Source: Comamonas sp. SCN 67-35 (GTDB lineage: Bacteria; Pseudomonadota; Gammaproteobacteria; Burkholderiales; Burkholderiaceae_C). From it: a DNA stretch of 64,000 nucleotides. The stretch spans positions 1-64,000 of the forward strand of contig MEFV01000006.1 in the NCBI GenBank assembly GCA_001725255.1, written 5' to 3'. The position numbers and the translations under genes are program-made. Positions within the stretch are counted from its first letter, which is position 1; every line of letters starts with the position of its first letter. Below are positions 34,436 through 43,714 of the stretch, piece by piece. The notes under the pieces were generated by a model. That model was not told the origin of the DNA and did no database searches. It worked only from the letters and a program-made list of their open reading frames with translations.

Positions 34436-36100
34436 TCAGAGATCGGGCAGGCCGCCTTCGTGGCCTCGCGCGCGTTCGTCGGACGAAGGCAGCGCGCCCG
34501 CCTGTTCGAGCACGGGATAGGCCGTGGCGCTGATCAGCGAGTTGATGCGCCGCAGATCCGACAGCAGGTCGATGTGCAGCGAGCTGGTCTCCATGGTCTG
34601 TGTGGCGCGATCGGCCAGCCGCGCGAGGTGATTGGCCGCATAGGTGCGCTCGAGCGCCCGGAAGTGCCCTTTTTCCTCCAGCAGCCGCTGCGCGTCGCGC
34701 ACCGTGCCGTCGAGGAACACGCCCATGCTCAGGTGCAGGTTGCTGACCAGCCGCTGATGCAGGTCGGCAATCTCCACCATGCCCGCCTCGGAAAATTCCA
34801 CGCCCTTGGCGATTTTCTTTTCCTCCACGTCCTGCACGATACGCTCGATGATGTCGCCGATCTGCTCCATGTTGATCGTGAAGCTGATGATGTCGGCCCA
34901 GCGGCGACTTTCCTTCTCGCCCATGTCGTCGCGGGGAATCTTGGTGAGGTAGTACTTGATGGCCGCATAGATTTGATCAACCTCGTCGTCCATCTTGCGC
35001 AGCGTGCCGGCCAATCGTTCATCGTTGTGGCGGATGACCTCCATCACGCCGGTCATCATGGTTTCCACCACGTCCGCCTGGTTCAGCGCCTCGCGCACCG
35101 CAAAAGTCATCGCCAGCGAAGGCGTGGAAAGCGCCGAGGGGTCGAGGTAGCGCGGGTGGTAGCCCTGCTCCTGCGGCTTTCTGGGCAAGAACCGCGCCAC
35201 CCAGCGCGCCACCCACTGCGTCAGGCCGATGAAGCCCACGCTGATGATCAGGTTGTACGCCAGGTGAAACAGCACCACGCCATGCGCCACACCCGGCATG
35301 TGCGGCTGCACGTAGCGCAGCCACAGCCCGACGAAAGGCGCCATCAGCGCCACGCCCAGCACCTTGAAGGTCAGGTTGCCCACCATCACCTGCCGCACCT
35401 CGGTGGCCGAGCCCGCCATGGTGAGCACCGCCGCCAGGCCGTTGCCCAGGTTGGCGCCCAGCACCAGCCCCAGCGCCATCTGCACCGGAACCACCTGCGA
35501 AGCCGCCATCGCCGCGACCAGCAGCACCACCGCCAGGCTGGAATACGAGACGATCGCCAGCACCGCGCCGATCAGGATCTCCGCAAGCAGATCGTTGCCC
35601 ATCGCGTCCAGCACGACCGGCGTGACCGGCGACGCGAGTATCGGGTCGCTCGCCTGCACGATGCGCTCCAGCGCCAGCAGCATCAGGCCCAGGCCGATGC
35701 AGATGCGCCCCACGCGCCCGGCCGTCTGCGCCTGGCGCGTGATGAACAGCACGACGCCGACGAAGATGAACATCGGCGAAAGCCACGACAGGTCGAACGA
35801 GAAGAGCACCGCCATCAGCGCGGTGCCGATGTCCGCACCGCGCATCACCGCCAGCGCGGCGGGCAGCGAAATCAGCCCCTGCCCGACGAACGAGGCCGTC
35901 ATGAGCGCCGTGGCGGTGCTCGACTGCACCAGCGCCGTCACGCCTATGCCCGAAAGCGCCGCGGTAAAGCGGTTGCCCAGGCTGCGCGCGAGCCACGAGC
36001 GCAGATTGGCGCCAAACACCCGCAACACGCCGGTGCGCACCAGGTGCATGCCCCAGATCAGCAGGGCGATCGCGGCGAGCAAATTCAGCAGATGTTTCAT
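34436..36100 (-). CDS. Na/Pi cotransporter family protein with PhoU-like domain
   Basis: The 554-residue protein has two Na/Pi_cotrans repeats (about 1-310) with the paired QSSTATA (VQSSTATALMT) and SYSSLAVV signature loops in eight or more hydrophobic segments. A cytosolic helical PhoU-like domain follows (about 340-530) with EQIGDIIERIV. It probably imports phosphate with sodium. GGGAGG precedes the ATG at 36100; the upstream in-frame ATG at 36130 has no ribosome site. It lies 256 bp upstream of nrdA on the same strand. Confidence 0.87.
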   Translation of the reverse strand: MKHLLNLLAAIALLIWGMHLVRTGVLRVFGANLRSWLARSLGNRFTAALSGIGVTALVQSSTATALMTASFVGQGLISLPAALAVMRGADIGTALMAVLFSFDLSWLSPMFIFVGVVLFITRQAQTAGRVGRICIGLGLMLLALERIVQASDPILASPVTPVVLDAMGNDLLAEILIGAVLAIVSYSSLAVVLLVAAMAASQVVPVQMALGLVLGANLGNGLAAVLTMAGSATEVRQVMVGNLTFKVLGVALMAPFVGLWLRYVQPHMPGVAHGVVLFHLAYNLIISVGFIGLTQWVARWVARFLPRKPQEQGYHPRYLDPSALSTPSLAMTFAVREALNQADVVETMMTGVMEVIRHNDERLAGTLRKMDDEVDQIYAAIKYYLTKIPRDDMGEKESRRWADIISFTINMEQIGDIIERIVQDVEEKKIAKGVEFSEAGMVEIADLHQRLVSNLHLSMGVFLDGTVRDAQRLLEEKGHFRALERTYAANHLARLADRATQTMETSSLHIDLLSDLRRINSLISATAYPVLEQAGALPSSDERARGHEGGLPDL

Positions 36101-36198
36101 GTCCTCCCGTTCGTGGCGCTTCAATCCCATGACGCAGATGGGTCAACGCAAAGCATACCCGGGCCGATGACGCCACGCGCCCTACACTGTCGGCCACC

Positions 36199-37089
36199 AT
36201 GCAAGAGCCTCAACGCACCACCGCACTCGGCATCGCATCCAAGGGCGGAAGAATCCACTGGACGTTGGTGGCAGGAGCTTCCCGTGGCCGGATTCAGATG
36301 CTGGCCCAGGGCAGTTGCGCGCGCCTGGACGAGCTGCAGGGCGCGCAAAGCCCGGTGGGCAACCCGGTGGCGGCCGCCGCCGTCATTGGCGTCGGCTGCA
36401 CCAGCATGAGCCCGGCCCTCACGGCGCTGGCCGCCGGCAAGCCGGTGCGACACATCGATCCGCTGGAAGCTTACCTGCTGGCACCTCTTGCCTGCGATGC
36501 GCCGCCACCCCTGCCCTTTGCCGCACTCGTGGCCTCGGCCAGATTCACCGCGCTCGTCCGGGTCGACGCACCGGGCCAATACACCGTGCTCGGCCGCACA
36601 CGCGATATTTCCGCCGCAGCGGTTTTCGACAAGCTCGCATGGCAGCTCGGCATGGACGTGCCCGGCGGCGCCACGCTGGAGCGGCTGGCCGATTTCGGCG
36701 ATCCCACGGCCTGCGCGCTGCCCGAGCCCGCAACGGACGCCGCTTCGCCGGACTTTGCCTTCCTTGAGCTGCAGGCCGCCGCGCTGGCGCGCGCCCGCGA
36801 GCTCGAGGGCGGGCCGTGCGAGCAGCCACGGGCCGATCTGGCGGCCAGTGTGCAGGCCGCCGTGGTGCGGCAGCTCGCGTCGCACGCCACGCGCGCCCTT
36901 GAACAGGCCGGCGTGGCCACTCTGGTGCTCACGGGCGGTGTGACCCGCAACGCCGCCCTGCGACAGGCGCTGCAATCCTGCCTCCAGCCTCTCGGCATAA
37001 CCGCGCTGGCGCGCAGTCACAGGGTGGCCACAGCCACCCTGCTGCGCCATCTGCATCCCATCGAAAGCGCGACGCTGGCTGCGGCTTGA
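36199..37089 (+). CDS. Degenerate TsaD (Kae1/YgjD) paralogue
   Basis: The 296-residue protein aligns with the tRNA t6A enzyme TsaD: VIGVG...[24 protein letters not shown] with VGPGLVGAL...[29 protein letters not shown] with [35 protein letters not shown], and [17 protein letters not shown] with LVMAGGVSANRTLRAKL. The active site is gone: the metal motif HMEGH reads PLEAY (88-92), SGGHT reads SARFT (113-117), and the last-ligand TDNGAM region has no aspartate. It cannot catalyse threonylcarbamoyl transfer by the known mechanism. The frame is intact and in normal codon use, so it is probably expressed, perhaps as a scaffold or regulator. Convergent with lspA. Confidence 0.72.
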   Translation: [296 protein letters not shown]

Positions 37090-37110
37090 CGCCGTCGCCT
37101 CAGTGGGGCG

Positions 37111-37632
37111 TCAGCCGCGCCGCGAGCGCAGCAGCTCGTCCAGAATCAGGCACACCGCCCCCAGGGTGATGGCCGAATCCGCCAGGTTGAACGCCGGGAA
37201 ATGCCCGCGATAAAACAGGCCGGAGAGAAACGGCCAGTGAAAGTCCAGAAAGTCCACGACGTAGCCGTGCTGCAGGCGATCGACGACGTTGCCCACCGCG
37301 CCGCCCAGGATGCTGGCGAGTGAAAACGCAAACAGGCGTTGACTCGCGTGGCGCAGCAGTTGCCAGGCGATGAAGGCACCGACCACCACGCCGATGGCCG
37401 TGAACAGCCAGCGCTGCCAGCCTCCCGCCGCCGCGAGGAAGGAGAAGGCCGCACCCGTGTTGTGCGCCCGCACGATGTTGAAGAAGCCCGTGATGGGCGT
37501 GGCGTCGCCCAGTTGGTAGTGCTGCAGGATCAGGCGCTTGGTGAGCTGATCGAGCACCACGATGAGCACGGCCCAGGCCAGCCAGGGCGCGGCGCGGCGC
37601 AAGGCACCCGCGTTTGGCGTCGCTTCAGGCAT
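37111..37632 (-). CDS. lspA: Lipoprotein signal peptidase II
   Basis: The 173-residue inner-membrane aspartyl protease has four hydrophobic helices. The catalytic aspartates are in [20 protein letters not shown] and [11 protein letters not shown], and NTGAAFSFL is conserved. It removes signal peptides from prolipoproteins. It overlaps the end of ileS by 8 nt, as part of the ribF-ileS-lspA operon typical of Proteobacteria. Confidence 0.95.
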   Translation of the reverse strand: MPEATPNAGALRRAAPWLAWAVLIVVLDQLTKRLILQHYQLGDATPITGFFNIVRAHNTGAAFSFLAAAGGWQRWLFTAIGVVVGAFIAWQLLRHASQRLFAFSLASILGGAVGNVVDRLQHGYVVDFLDFHWPFLSGLFYRGHFPAFNLADSAITLGAVCLILDELLRSRRG

Positions 37633-40480
37633 GGACGCGCTGCTCGCCGCTGCCGTAGAGATTGCTCACGCAGCGGCCGCAGAGCGTGGGGTGTACAGCA
37701 TCGTGACCCACATCGGTACGGTAATGCCAGCAGCGTTCGCACTTGGCATCGGAACTGGCATTCACGCTGACCTGCAAGGCGCTACCAGCTTCCAAATGAA
37801 TAGCGGACACGATCAGGACGAATTTCAGGTCGTCGCCCAGACTGGCGAGCAACGCATGGTCCTCGGGCGGCGCGATGAGCGTGACCACGGCCTGCAGCGA
37901 CGAGCCCACCACCCCGGCGGCGCGCTGGTTTTCTATTTCCTTGTTCACCGCCGCGCGGATCTCCAGGATGCGCTGCCAGCGCGCGAGCAGTGCCTCATCG
38001 ACTTCGGCCACCTTCTGGTAGGTTTCCAGATAGATCGACTCGGACGTGCCCAACACCCTCCACGCCTCCTCCGCCGTGAAGGAGAGGAAGGGTGCCATCC
38101 AGCGCAGCATGGCGTGCGCGATCCGGTGGAGCGCGGTCTGGGCGCTGCGCCGCGCCAGGCTCCGGGCTGCGGTGGTGTAGAGGCGATCCTTGAGCACGTC
38201 GAGGTAAAAGCCGCCGAGGTCTTCCGAGCAGAAGAGCTGCAGCTTGGCGACGACCGGATGAAATTCGTAGACCTTGTAATGCGCCAGGATGTCCTGCTGC
38301 AACTGCGCGCTGCGCGCCAGCGCCCAGCGGTCGATTTCCAGCAGCTCGGCGTCAGTCACTAGATCGACAGCCGGATCGAAATCGCTCACGTTGGCCAGCA
38401 AAAAGCGCAGCGTGTTGCGGATGCGCCGGTAGCCGTCGACCACGCGGGCGAGGATTTTGTCGTCGATCGCCAGGTCGCCCGAATAGTCGGTGGAAGCACA
38501 CCACAGGCGGATGATCTCGGCGCCCAGGCGCGAGCTCACCTCCTGCGGCGAAACGGTATTGCCCAGCGACTTGCTCATCTTCTTGCCCTGGCCGTCCACG
38601 GTGAAGCCGTGCGTGAGCAGGCCGCGGTAGGGCGCGCGGCCGTAGATGGCGCTGGCGAGCAGCAGCGACGAATGAAACCACCCGCGGTGCTGGTCGTGGC
38701 CTTCCAGGTACAGGTCGGCCTCGGGGCCTTCTTCGTGGTGCAGGTGCGGGTGCGTGCCGCGCAGCACGTGCCAGAAGGTGGAACCGGAGTCGAACCAGAC
38801 CTCCAGGATGTCGGTGCTCTTGGTGTAATGCTTCGCGTCCTCGGCACCCAGAATGTCCTCGGCGCTCGCGCGGCTCCAGGCTTCGATGCCGCCCTGCTCC
38901 ACGATCTCGACGGCCTGGTCGATGATCTCCAGGGTGCGCGGGTGCAGTTCGCCGCTGTCCTGGTGCAGGAAGAACGGCAGCGGCACGCCCCAGGAGCGCT
39001 GACGCGAGATGCACCAGTCGGGCCGCCCGGCGATCATGTCGCGCAATCTGGCCTGGCCGTTCTCGGGGTAGAAGCTGGTGTTTTCGATAGCTGCCAGCGC
39101 AATCTGGCGCAGCGTTTGCGCGGGTTTTTGTGCTGGATCGGTGAACACACCCTCGCCCTCATCCATGCGCACGAACCACTGTGCGGCGGCGCGGTAGATC
39201 ACCGGCGTCTTATGCCGCCAGCAGTGCGGGTAGCTGTGGGTGAGCGCACGCGTGTCCATCAGCCGCCCGGCGACCTTGAGCGCGTCGATGATGACGGGCA
39301 CGGCCTTCCAGATGAACTGGCCGGCGAACAGGCCGAGGTCGGGCGCATAGACGCCGTTGCCCTGCACCGGGTTGAGGATGTCCTCGTACTTCATGCCGTT
39401 GGCCACGCACGAGTTGAAGTCCTCCACGCCGTAGGCCGGAGCGCTGTGCACGATGCCGGTGCCGTCCTCGGCCGTGGCGTAGTCGGCCACGTAGACGGGC
39501 GAGAGGCGATCGAAGCCCTTGTCCACGTGCGCCAGCGGATGCCTGAAGGGCATGTGGTCGAGCTTCTGGCCGACGGTGGTGGCGACCACCTTCCCGCCGA
39601 GCTGCCAGCGCTCCAGGCACTTGTCGACCAGCGCGCTGGCCAGCACCAGCAGGCCGCGTTCGGTATCGACCAGGCTGTATTCGAGTTCGGGGTTGACGTT
39701 GAGCGCCTGGTTGGCCGGGATGGTCCAGGCCGTGGTGGTCCAGATCACGGCGAACGCGGGCTTGTCGAGCCTGGCCAGGCCGAAGGCCGCCGCGAGCCGG
39801 TCGGGGTCGGCCGCGGGGAACATCACATCCAGCGTCTGGCTCTGCTTGTCCTGGTACTCGATCTCGAACTCGGCCAGCGACGAGGCGCAGTCGAAGCACC
39901 AGTACACGGGCTTCAGGCCCCGGTAGACGAAGCCGCGCTGCATCACCACCTTGAGCGCGCGCAACTCGCCCGCCTCGTTGGCGAAGTCCATGGTCTTGTA
40001 GGGATGGTCCCACTCGCCGAGCACGCCCAGGCGCTGGAAATCCTGCATCTGCTGCGCGATCTGCTCGGTGGCAAACGCGCGGCCGCGCGCCTGCATCTCG
40101 TCACGCGGCAGGTTGCGGCCGTACTTCTTCTCGATCGCGTTCTCGATCGGCAGGCCGTGGCAGTCCCAGCCGGGGGTGTAGAGCGCGTCGAACCCTTCGA
40201 GCTGGCGCGCCTTGACGATCATGTCCTTGAGGATCTTGTTGACCGCGTGGCCGATGTGGATCTGGCCGTTGGCATACGGCGGGCCGTCGTGCAGGATGAA
40301 CTTGGGCGCGCCATGGCGGGCGTCGCGCAGCTTCTGGTACAGGCCCTCCTCGTTCCACGCCTTCACCCAGCCGGGCTCGCGTTTGGGCAGATCGCCGCGC
40401 ATGGGAAACGGCGTATCCGGCATGTTGAGCGTGGCGCGGTAGGCGCTCTCGGGCGCACTCTTGGATCGGGAATCGGACAT
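37625..40480 (-). CDS. ileS: Isoleucyl-tRNA synthetase
   Basis: The 951-residue class I synthetase has the HIGH motif in [20 protein letters not shown], a CP1 editing domain, KMSKS in [12 protein letters not shown] and a C-terminal zinc finger (CERCW and LCGRCVSNL). This is the bacterial, mupirocin-sensitive type. It lies between ribF (75 nt upstream) and lspA. Two stretches (37757-37805 and 39082-39120) resemble the dispersed 40-bp repeat but stay in frame. Confidence 0.97.
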   Translation of the reverse strand: MSDSRSKSAPESAYRATLNMPDTPFPMRGDLPKREPGWVKAWNEEGLYQKLRDARHGAPKFILHDGPPYANGQIHIGHAVNKILKDMIVKARQLEGFDALYTPGWDCHGLPIENAIEKKYGRNLPRDEMQARGRAFATEQIAQQMQDFQRLGVLGEWDHPYKTMDFANEAGELRALKVVMQRGFVYRGLKPVYWCFDCASSLAEFEIEYQDKQSQTLDVMFPAADPDRLAAAFGLARLDKPAFAVIWTTTAWTIPANQALNVNPELEYSLVDTERGLLVLASALVDKCLERWQLGGKVVATTVGQKLDHMPFRHPLAHVDKGFDRLSPVYVADYATAEDGTGIVHSAPAYGVEDFNSCVANGMKYEDILNPVQGNGVYAPDLGLFAGQFIWKAVPVIIDALKVAGRLMDTRALTHSYPHCWRHKTPVIYRAAAQWFVRMDEGEGVFTDPAQKPAQTLRQIALAAIENTSFYPENGQARLRDMIAGRPDWCISRQRSWGVPLPFFLHQDSGELHPRTLEIIDQAVEIVEQGGIEAWSRASAEDILGAEDAKHYTKSTDILEVWFDSGSTFWHVLRGTHPHLHHEEGPEADLYLEGHDQHRGWFHSSLLLASAIYGRAPYRGLLTHGFTVDGQGKKMSKSLGNTVSPQEVSSRLGAEIIRLWCASTDYSGDLAIDDKILARVVDGYRRIRNTLRFLLANVSDFDPAVDLVTDAELLEIDRWALARSAQLQQDILAHYKVYEFHPVVAKLQLFCSEDLGGFYLDVLKDRLYTTAARSLARRSAQTALHRIAHAMLRWMAPFLSFTAEEAWRVLGTSESIYLETYQKVAEVDEALLARWQRILEIRAAVNKEIENQRAAGVVGSSLQAVVTLIAPPEDHALLASLGDDLKFVLIVSAIHLEAGSALQVSVNASSDAKCERCWHYRTDVGHDAVHPTLCGRCVSNLYGSGEQRVHA
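37757..37805 (-). repeat. Dispersed repeat-like copy inside ileS
   Basis: On the minus strand, TTTGGAAGCTGGTAGCGCCT followed after the family's 20-base spacing by GCGTGAATGCC closely matches the copy in the Nudix gene. It encodes a variable linker before the C-terminal zinc finger. Confidence 0.4.
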
Positions 40481-40555
40481 GAACCAACCTTCAAAATCGG
40501 AGCACTTCAGGCGTCGCGCCTGAAAAACGGGATGCGGGACAGGGGCGATGGCCCG

Positions 40556-41593
40556 TCAAATTCGGTCGCGCGTCGTCTGGCGACGGGTTTGCACGTAGGT
40601 CGTGGCGAAATACGCGCGCGCCTGGTCGCAGTCGCGTGCGATGCCGTCGGTGAGGGCCTGCAGGCTCTCGTAGCGCAGTTCGTCGTGCAATTTGTAGAGC
40701 AGTTCCACGCGGATGATTTTACCGTAGCCCCCCTCGGCATCCAGGTGCGCAGGCCAGTCGAGGCAATGCGTCTCCAGCAGCACGCGCCCGGCGTTCACGT
40801 CGTGCGGATCGAGCGAAGGGCGCACGCCCAGGTTGGCGACGCCCTGCAGCGGCTGTTCGGCAAGCCCATGAACGAGCACCGCGAAGATGCCGCTGGCCGC
40901 CGGCTTCCAATGCGAAAAGCGCAGATTCAGCGTGCGAAAGCCGTCCCCCGCTCCGTCGCGCGTCGCTCCCAGCGCACGCCCGAGCTGGCGCCCGCGCACC
41001 ACATGGCCGGAGATGGCATACGGGCGGCCCAGCAGGCGCTGCACGGCGCTCATGTCCGCGGCGGCCAGCGCCTGACGCACGGCGGTGCTCGAAACACGCT
41101 CGCCATTCGCCTCGTAACTGGGCATGCACGCCACGTCGAAGCCGTGCGCGCGCCCAGCGGCGACGAGCATCGCGTGATCTCCGACGCGTTTGGCGCCGAA
41201 GCGGAAGTCGTCGCCCACCAGCACATGGCGCGCGCCCAGGCCGCGAACCACGACCTCGTCGATGAAGGACTGCGCGGACAGCTGCGCCAGCGCCTGGTTG
41301 AAACGCAGCACCACCACCTGCTGCACGCCGCAGCGCGCGAGTTCGGCCAGCTTGTCGCGCAAGGTCCCGATGCGTGCGGGCGCCAGATCCGGATTGCGAT
41401 GCAACGCCGCGAAATAGTCGCGCGGGTGCGGCTCGAAGGTCAGCACGCAACTGGCAACATCCCGGCGACGCGCCTCGTTCACCAGCAAGGCGAGCATGGC
41501 CTGGTGCCCGCGGTGCACTCCGTCGAAATTGCCTATGGTCAGGGCGCACGCCTGTGCTCTGCCCACCGCATGCAGACCGTGAAATATGTTCAT
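40556..41593 (-). CDS. ribF: Bifunctional riboflavin kinase/FAD synthetase
   Basis: The 345-residue protein has an N-terminal nucleotidyltransferase domain with TIGNFDGVHRGHQAML, YEANGERVSSTAVR and a C-terminal riboflavin kinase domain (about 190-320: YAISGHVVRGRQLGR). It makes FMN then FAD. It is first gene of the ribF-ileS-lspA operon. The C-terminal tail beyond about 320 is longer than in E. coli RibF and basic. Confidence 0.94.
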   Translation of the reverse strand: MNIFHGLHAVGRAQACALTIGNFDGVHRGHQAMLALLVNEARRRDVASCVLTFEPHPRDYFAALHRNPDLAPARIGTLRDKLAELARCGVQQVVVLRFNQALAQLSAQSFIDEVVVRGLGARHVLVGDDFRFGAKRVGDHAMLVAAGRAHGFDVACMPSYEANGERVSSTAVRQALAAADMSAVQRLLGRPYAISGHVVRGRQLGRALGATRDGAGDGFRTLNLRFSHWKPAASGIFAVLVHGLAEQPLQGVANLGVRPSLDPHDVNAGRVLLETHCLDWPAHLDAEGGYGKIIRVELLYKLHDELRYESLQALTDGIARDCDQARAYFATTYVQTRRQTTRDRI

Positions 41594-41601
41594 TCAGAAG
41601 C

Positions 41602-41646
41602 TCAATTTTGATAGCTTGCCGCGCTTGATTGTCACGGCGTTGCAAT
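41602..41646 (+). repeat. Dispersed 40-bp repeat, intergenic copy
   Basis: It reads TTTTGATAGCTTGCCGCGCT followed by TGATTGTCACGGCGTTG, the full spacing of the family with a diverged second half. It lies between the divergent ribF and HNH genes. Confidence 0.5.
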
Positions 41647-41747
41647 GAATTTCGCTATAAACGCGAGTATATTGCGCACAGGCGGCACACGAGGGCACAC
41701 GTCACAGCCGTCGCCAGGGGTATCGCATCTCGTGCCATGGAGCTATC

Positions 41748-42305
41748 GTGAAAGTCTTGAAGCTGTCGGCCCAGGGGCTGCCGCAATCGTGGATCACGCC
41801 GGAGCAGGCCGTCACCCACTACGCAGCGGGTGACGTGCGCTGGGAACTGGGCGCGCAAGTGGCGCTGTTCCGCGGCGGGCACAACGCCGTCACCGGCCTG
41901 CAGTCCCAGATCGCGGTCAGCAGCATCATCGGCACGCGCGGCGTGCCCGAGATCAACCCGTTCGAGCTGCAGCCCAGCCTGACCAACGCCAAGCTGTTCC
42001 AGCGCGACCGCAACATCTGCGCCTACTGCGGCGGGCCGTTCAAGGAGGAAGACCTCACGCGCGAGCACATCGTGCCGGTAGCGCAGCGCGGCGCCAACCA
42101 CTGGATGAACGTGGTGACCGCCTGCCGCGCCTGCAACCACCGCAAGGCCTCGCGCACGCCCGAGCAGGCGCACATGCCGCTGCTGTACGCGCCCTACGTG
42201 CCCAGCCTCTGGGAAGACTTCATCCTGAGGAACCGCCGCATTCTTGCGGACCAGATGGATTTTCTGATGGCGCATGTGCCGCGCTCATCGCGGCTGCTGC
42301 ACTGA
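41748..42305 (+). CDS. HNH endonuclease family protein
   Basis: The 185-residue protein has a central HNH fold: the zinc knuckle CAYCGG (86-91 region), the catalytic EEDLTREHIVPVAQRGANHW and a second CRACNHRK. It should bind zinc and nick DNA or RNA, but proteins of exactly this layout are chromosomal and single-copy in many Burkholderiales, with no known role. No methylase or restriction partner is near. It is convergent with the TPR-methyltransferase gene across 6 bp. Confidence 0.82.
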   Translation: MKVLKLSAQGLPQSWITPEQAVTHYAAGDVRWELGAQVALFRGGHNAVTGLQSQIAVSSIIGTRGVPEINPFELQPSLTNAKLFQRDRNICAYCGGPFKEEDLTREHIVPVAQRGANHWMNVVTACRACNHRKASRTPEQAHMPLLYAPYVPSLWEDFILRNRRILADQMDFLMAHVPRSSRLLH

Positions 42306-42311
42306 CCGGCC

Positions 42312-43631
42312 TCAGGCGGCGGCCTTGCGGGCACGCACCAGGATCCCGCGAACCGGGACACCGGCCTCGCGGTGCAGGTCGAGTTCCTCGATCTCCACGG
42401 ACTCGAATCCGGCCTCGCGACACAAGCGCTCCGCATGGCTGCGTTTGTGCGCGTAGCGGTCATTGGCTTGCACCACCAGGTCTGCGCCTTCCTCGGGCGC
42501 CAGTTCACACGAGAACCAGAAATCCCCCGCCGGCCGCAGGATGCGATGGGCATCGGCCACCGCGCGCGTCAGTTCTCCGCTGTAGGCGAAGACATCCAGG
42601 GCGGTCAGCACCTCGTACTGCGCCTCGGGCGTGGCAGCCAGCGCCTCGTTCAAATCGACCGTGTGGAAACGGTCGTAGACCTTGTGCCGTGCCGCCTGCT
42701 CGATCATCTTCTGCGAGATTTCCACACCGATCAGAAAGCCATCCAGGCGCCCCAGGCAGACCCCGAGCAAGCCCGTGCCACACCCCAGATCGAGCACGTT
42801 CAGACGCTTGTCCGGGTAGCGCTCCAGAATCCTGTCCGCCACGATCTTGGGCAGGCGGTAGCCCAGGCCCCGCACGATGTGCTGGTCGTAAATCTCGGCC
42901 ATGCCATCGAACAGGGCGCGATTGAGTTCCACGGGTTGGTGTGGCGGTGTCTCGCCCCGGGCCAGGGCGTCGTAATAGGCCACGACGGGGTCCTCGGGCA
43001 GCAGTGCGCGCAAGGCACCCGTGTCCGCCGCGGCCCGCGTGGGCGAGCCCATCACCATCAAGGTGCGCACGCGGCCCATCAGCGCCTCTCTGTCCTGCGG
43101 GTCCTGTTCGATCAAACCGTCCCAGACCTCCAGCGCCTCGGCATGCCGCGCCAGATCACTCAGGTCGCGCGCCAGCAGACGCCGCAATTGCACGTCGCCA
43201 GGCACGAGCTCCAGCCCGCGGCGCAGGTGGCGCACCGCCATTTCGGCGTGCCCCGCGCGATGGGCAATATCGATCACCCCCGCGAGCACCATCGGATTCT
43301 TCGGCTCCAGCCGAGCCACTTCCTCGGCTTTTTCGATGGCCTCGGCGAACTGGTTCTGCCGCGCCAGCAGCAGCGCCAGCTCCAGCAGGCCGGGGCCCCA
43401 GCCCGGCGCGGTGGCAACGCTCTTGCGCAGCATCTCGAACGCGCCCTTCACATTGCCCGATTTCTCCGCCATCAGGCCCGCCATCATGAAAATGCGTGCG
43501 TCGCCAGGCAGGACCTTCTGGGCCTCGTTGAGCGTCAGCGCCGCCTCGCGCAACTGGCCCTGCCCCATCTGGGTACGTGCGGTTTCCAGGTAGTGGCGGA
43601 TCGGATCGGACGGCTGGGCTACTGTGGTCAT
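42312..43631 (-). CDS. TPR-containing SAM-dependent methyltransferase
   Basis: The 439-residue protein has an N-terminal array of tetratricopeptide-like repeats (about 10-200; for example AIEKAEEVARLEPKNPMVLA) and a class I methyltransferase domain (about 245-430) with LNVLDLGCGTGLLGVCLG and LTALDVFAYSGEL. The TPR part suggests a protein partner or substrate. This architecture is common in Betaproteobacteria, but the substrate is not known to me. It stands alone, minus strand. Confidence 0.82.
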   Translation of the reverse strand: MTTVAQPSDPIRHYLETARTQMGQGQLREAALTLNEAQKVLPGDARIFMMAGLMAEKSGNVKGAFEMLRKSVATAPGWGPGLLELALLLARQNQFAEAIEKAEEVARLEPKNPMVLAGVIDIAHRAGHAEMAVRHLRRGLELVPGDVQLRRLLARDLSDLARHAEALEVWDGLIEQDPQDREALMGRVRTLMVMGSPTRAAADTGALRALLPEDPVVAYYDALARGETPPHQPVELNRALFDGMAEIYDQHIVRGLGYRLPKIVADRILERYPDKRLNVLDLGCGTGLLGVCLGRLDGFLIGVEISQKMIEQAARHKVYDRFHTVDLNEALAATPEAQYEVLTALDVFAYSGELTRAVADAHRILRPAGDFWFSCELAPEEGADLVVQANDRYAHKRSHAERLCREAGFESVEIEELDLHREAGVPVRGILVRARKAAA

Positions 43632-43714
43632 GAATAGCAAACAAACAATGCGGCAGGCGCCGGCCTGCCCCCATGGGAACAATGGAGGATGCGGATTATC
43701 CCCTGAGCGCGCCG

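Noticed and set aside
34283..36409. 708-codon plus-strand frame opposite the Na/Pi transporter
   Set aside because: Compositional artefact (H, R, Q-rich) antisense to a clear transporter gene.
39082..39120. Dispersed repeat copy inside ileS, as a separate feature
   Set aside because: Spacing fits the family, but the encoded residues look conserved in IleS generally, so resemblance may be chance; kept only as a point in the repeat finding.
40506..40524. Terminator between ribF and ileS (TTCAGGCG/CGCCTGAA hairpin)
   Set aside because: The stem is perfect, but there is no T run on the minus strand and the two genes are normally cotranscribed.
38609..41611. 1000-codon plus-strand frame opposite ileS and ribF
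   Set aside because: Antisense shadow of ileS and ribF, which have every family motif.
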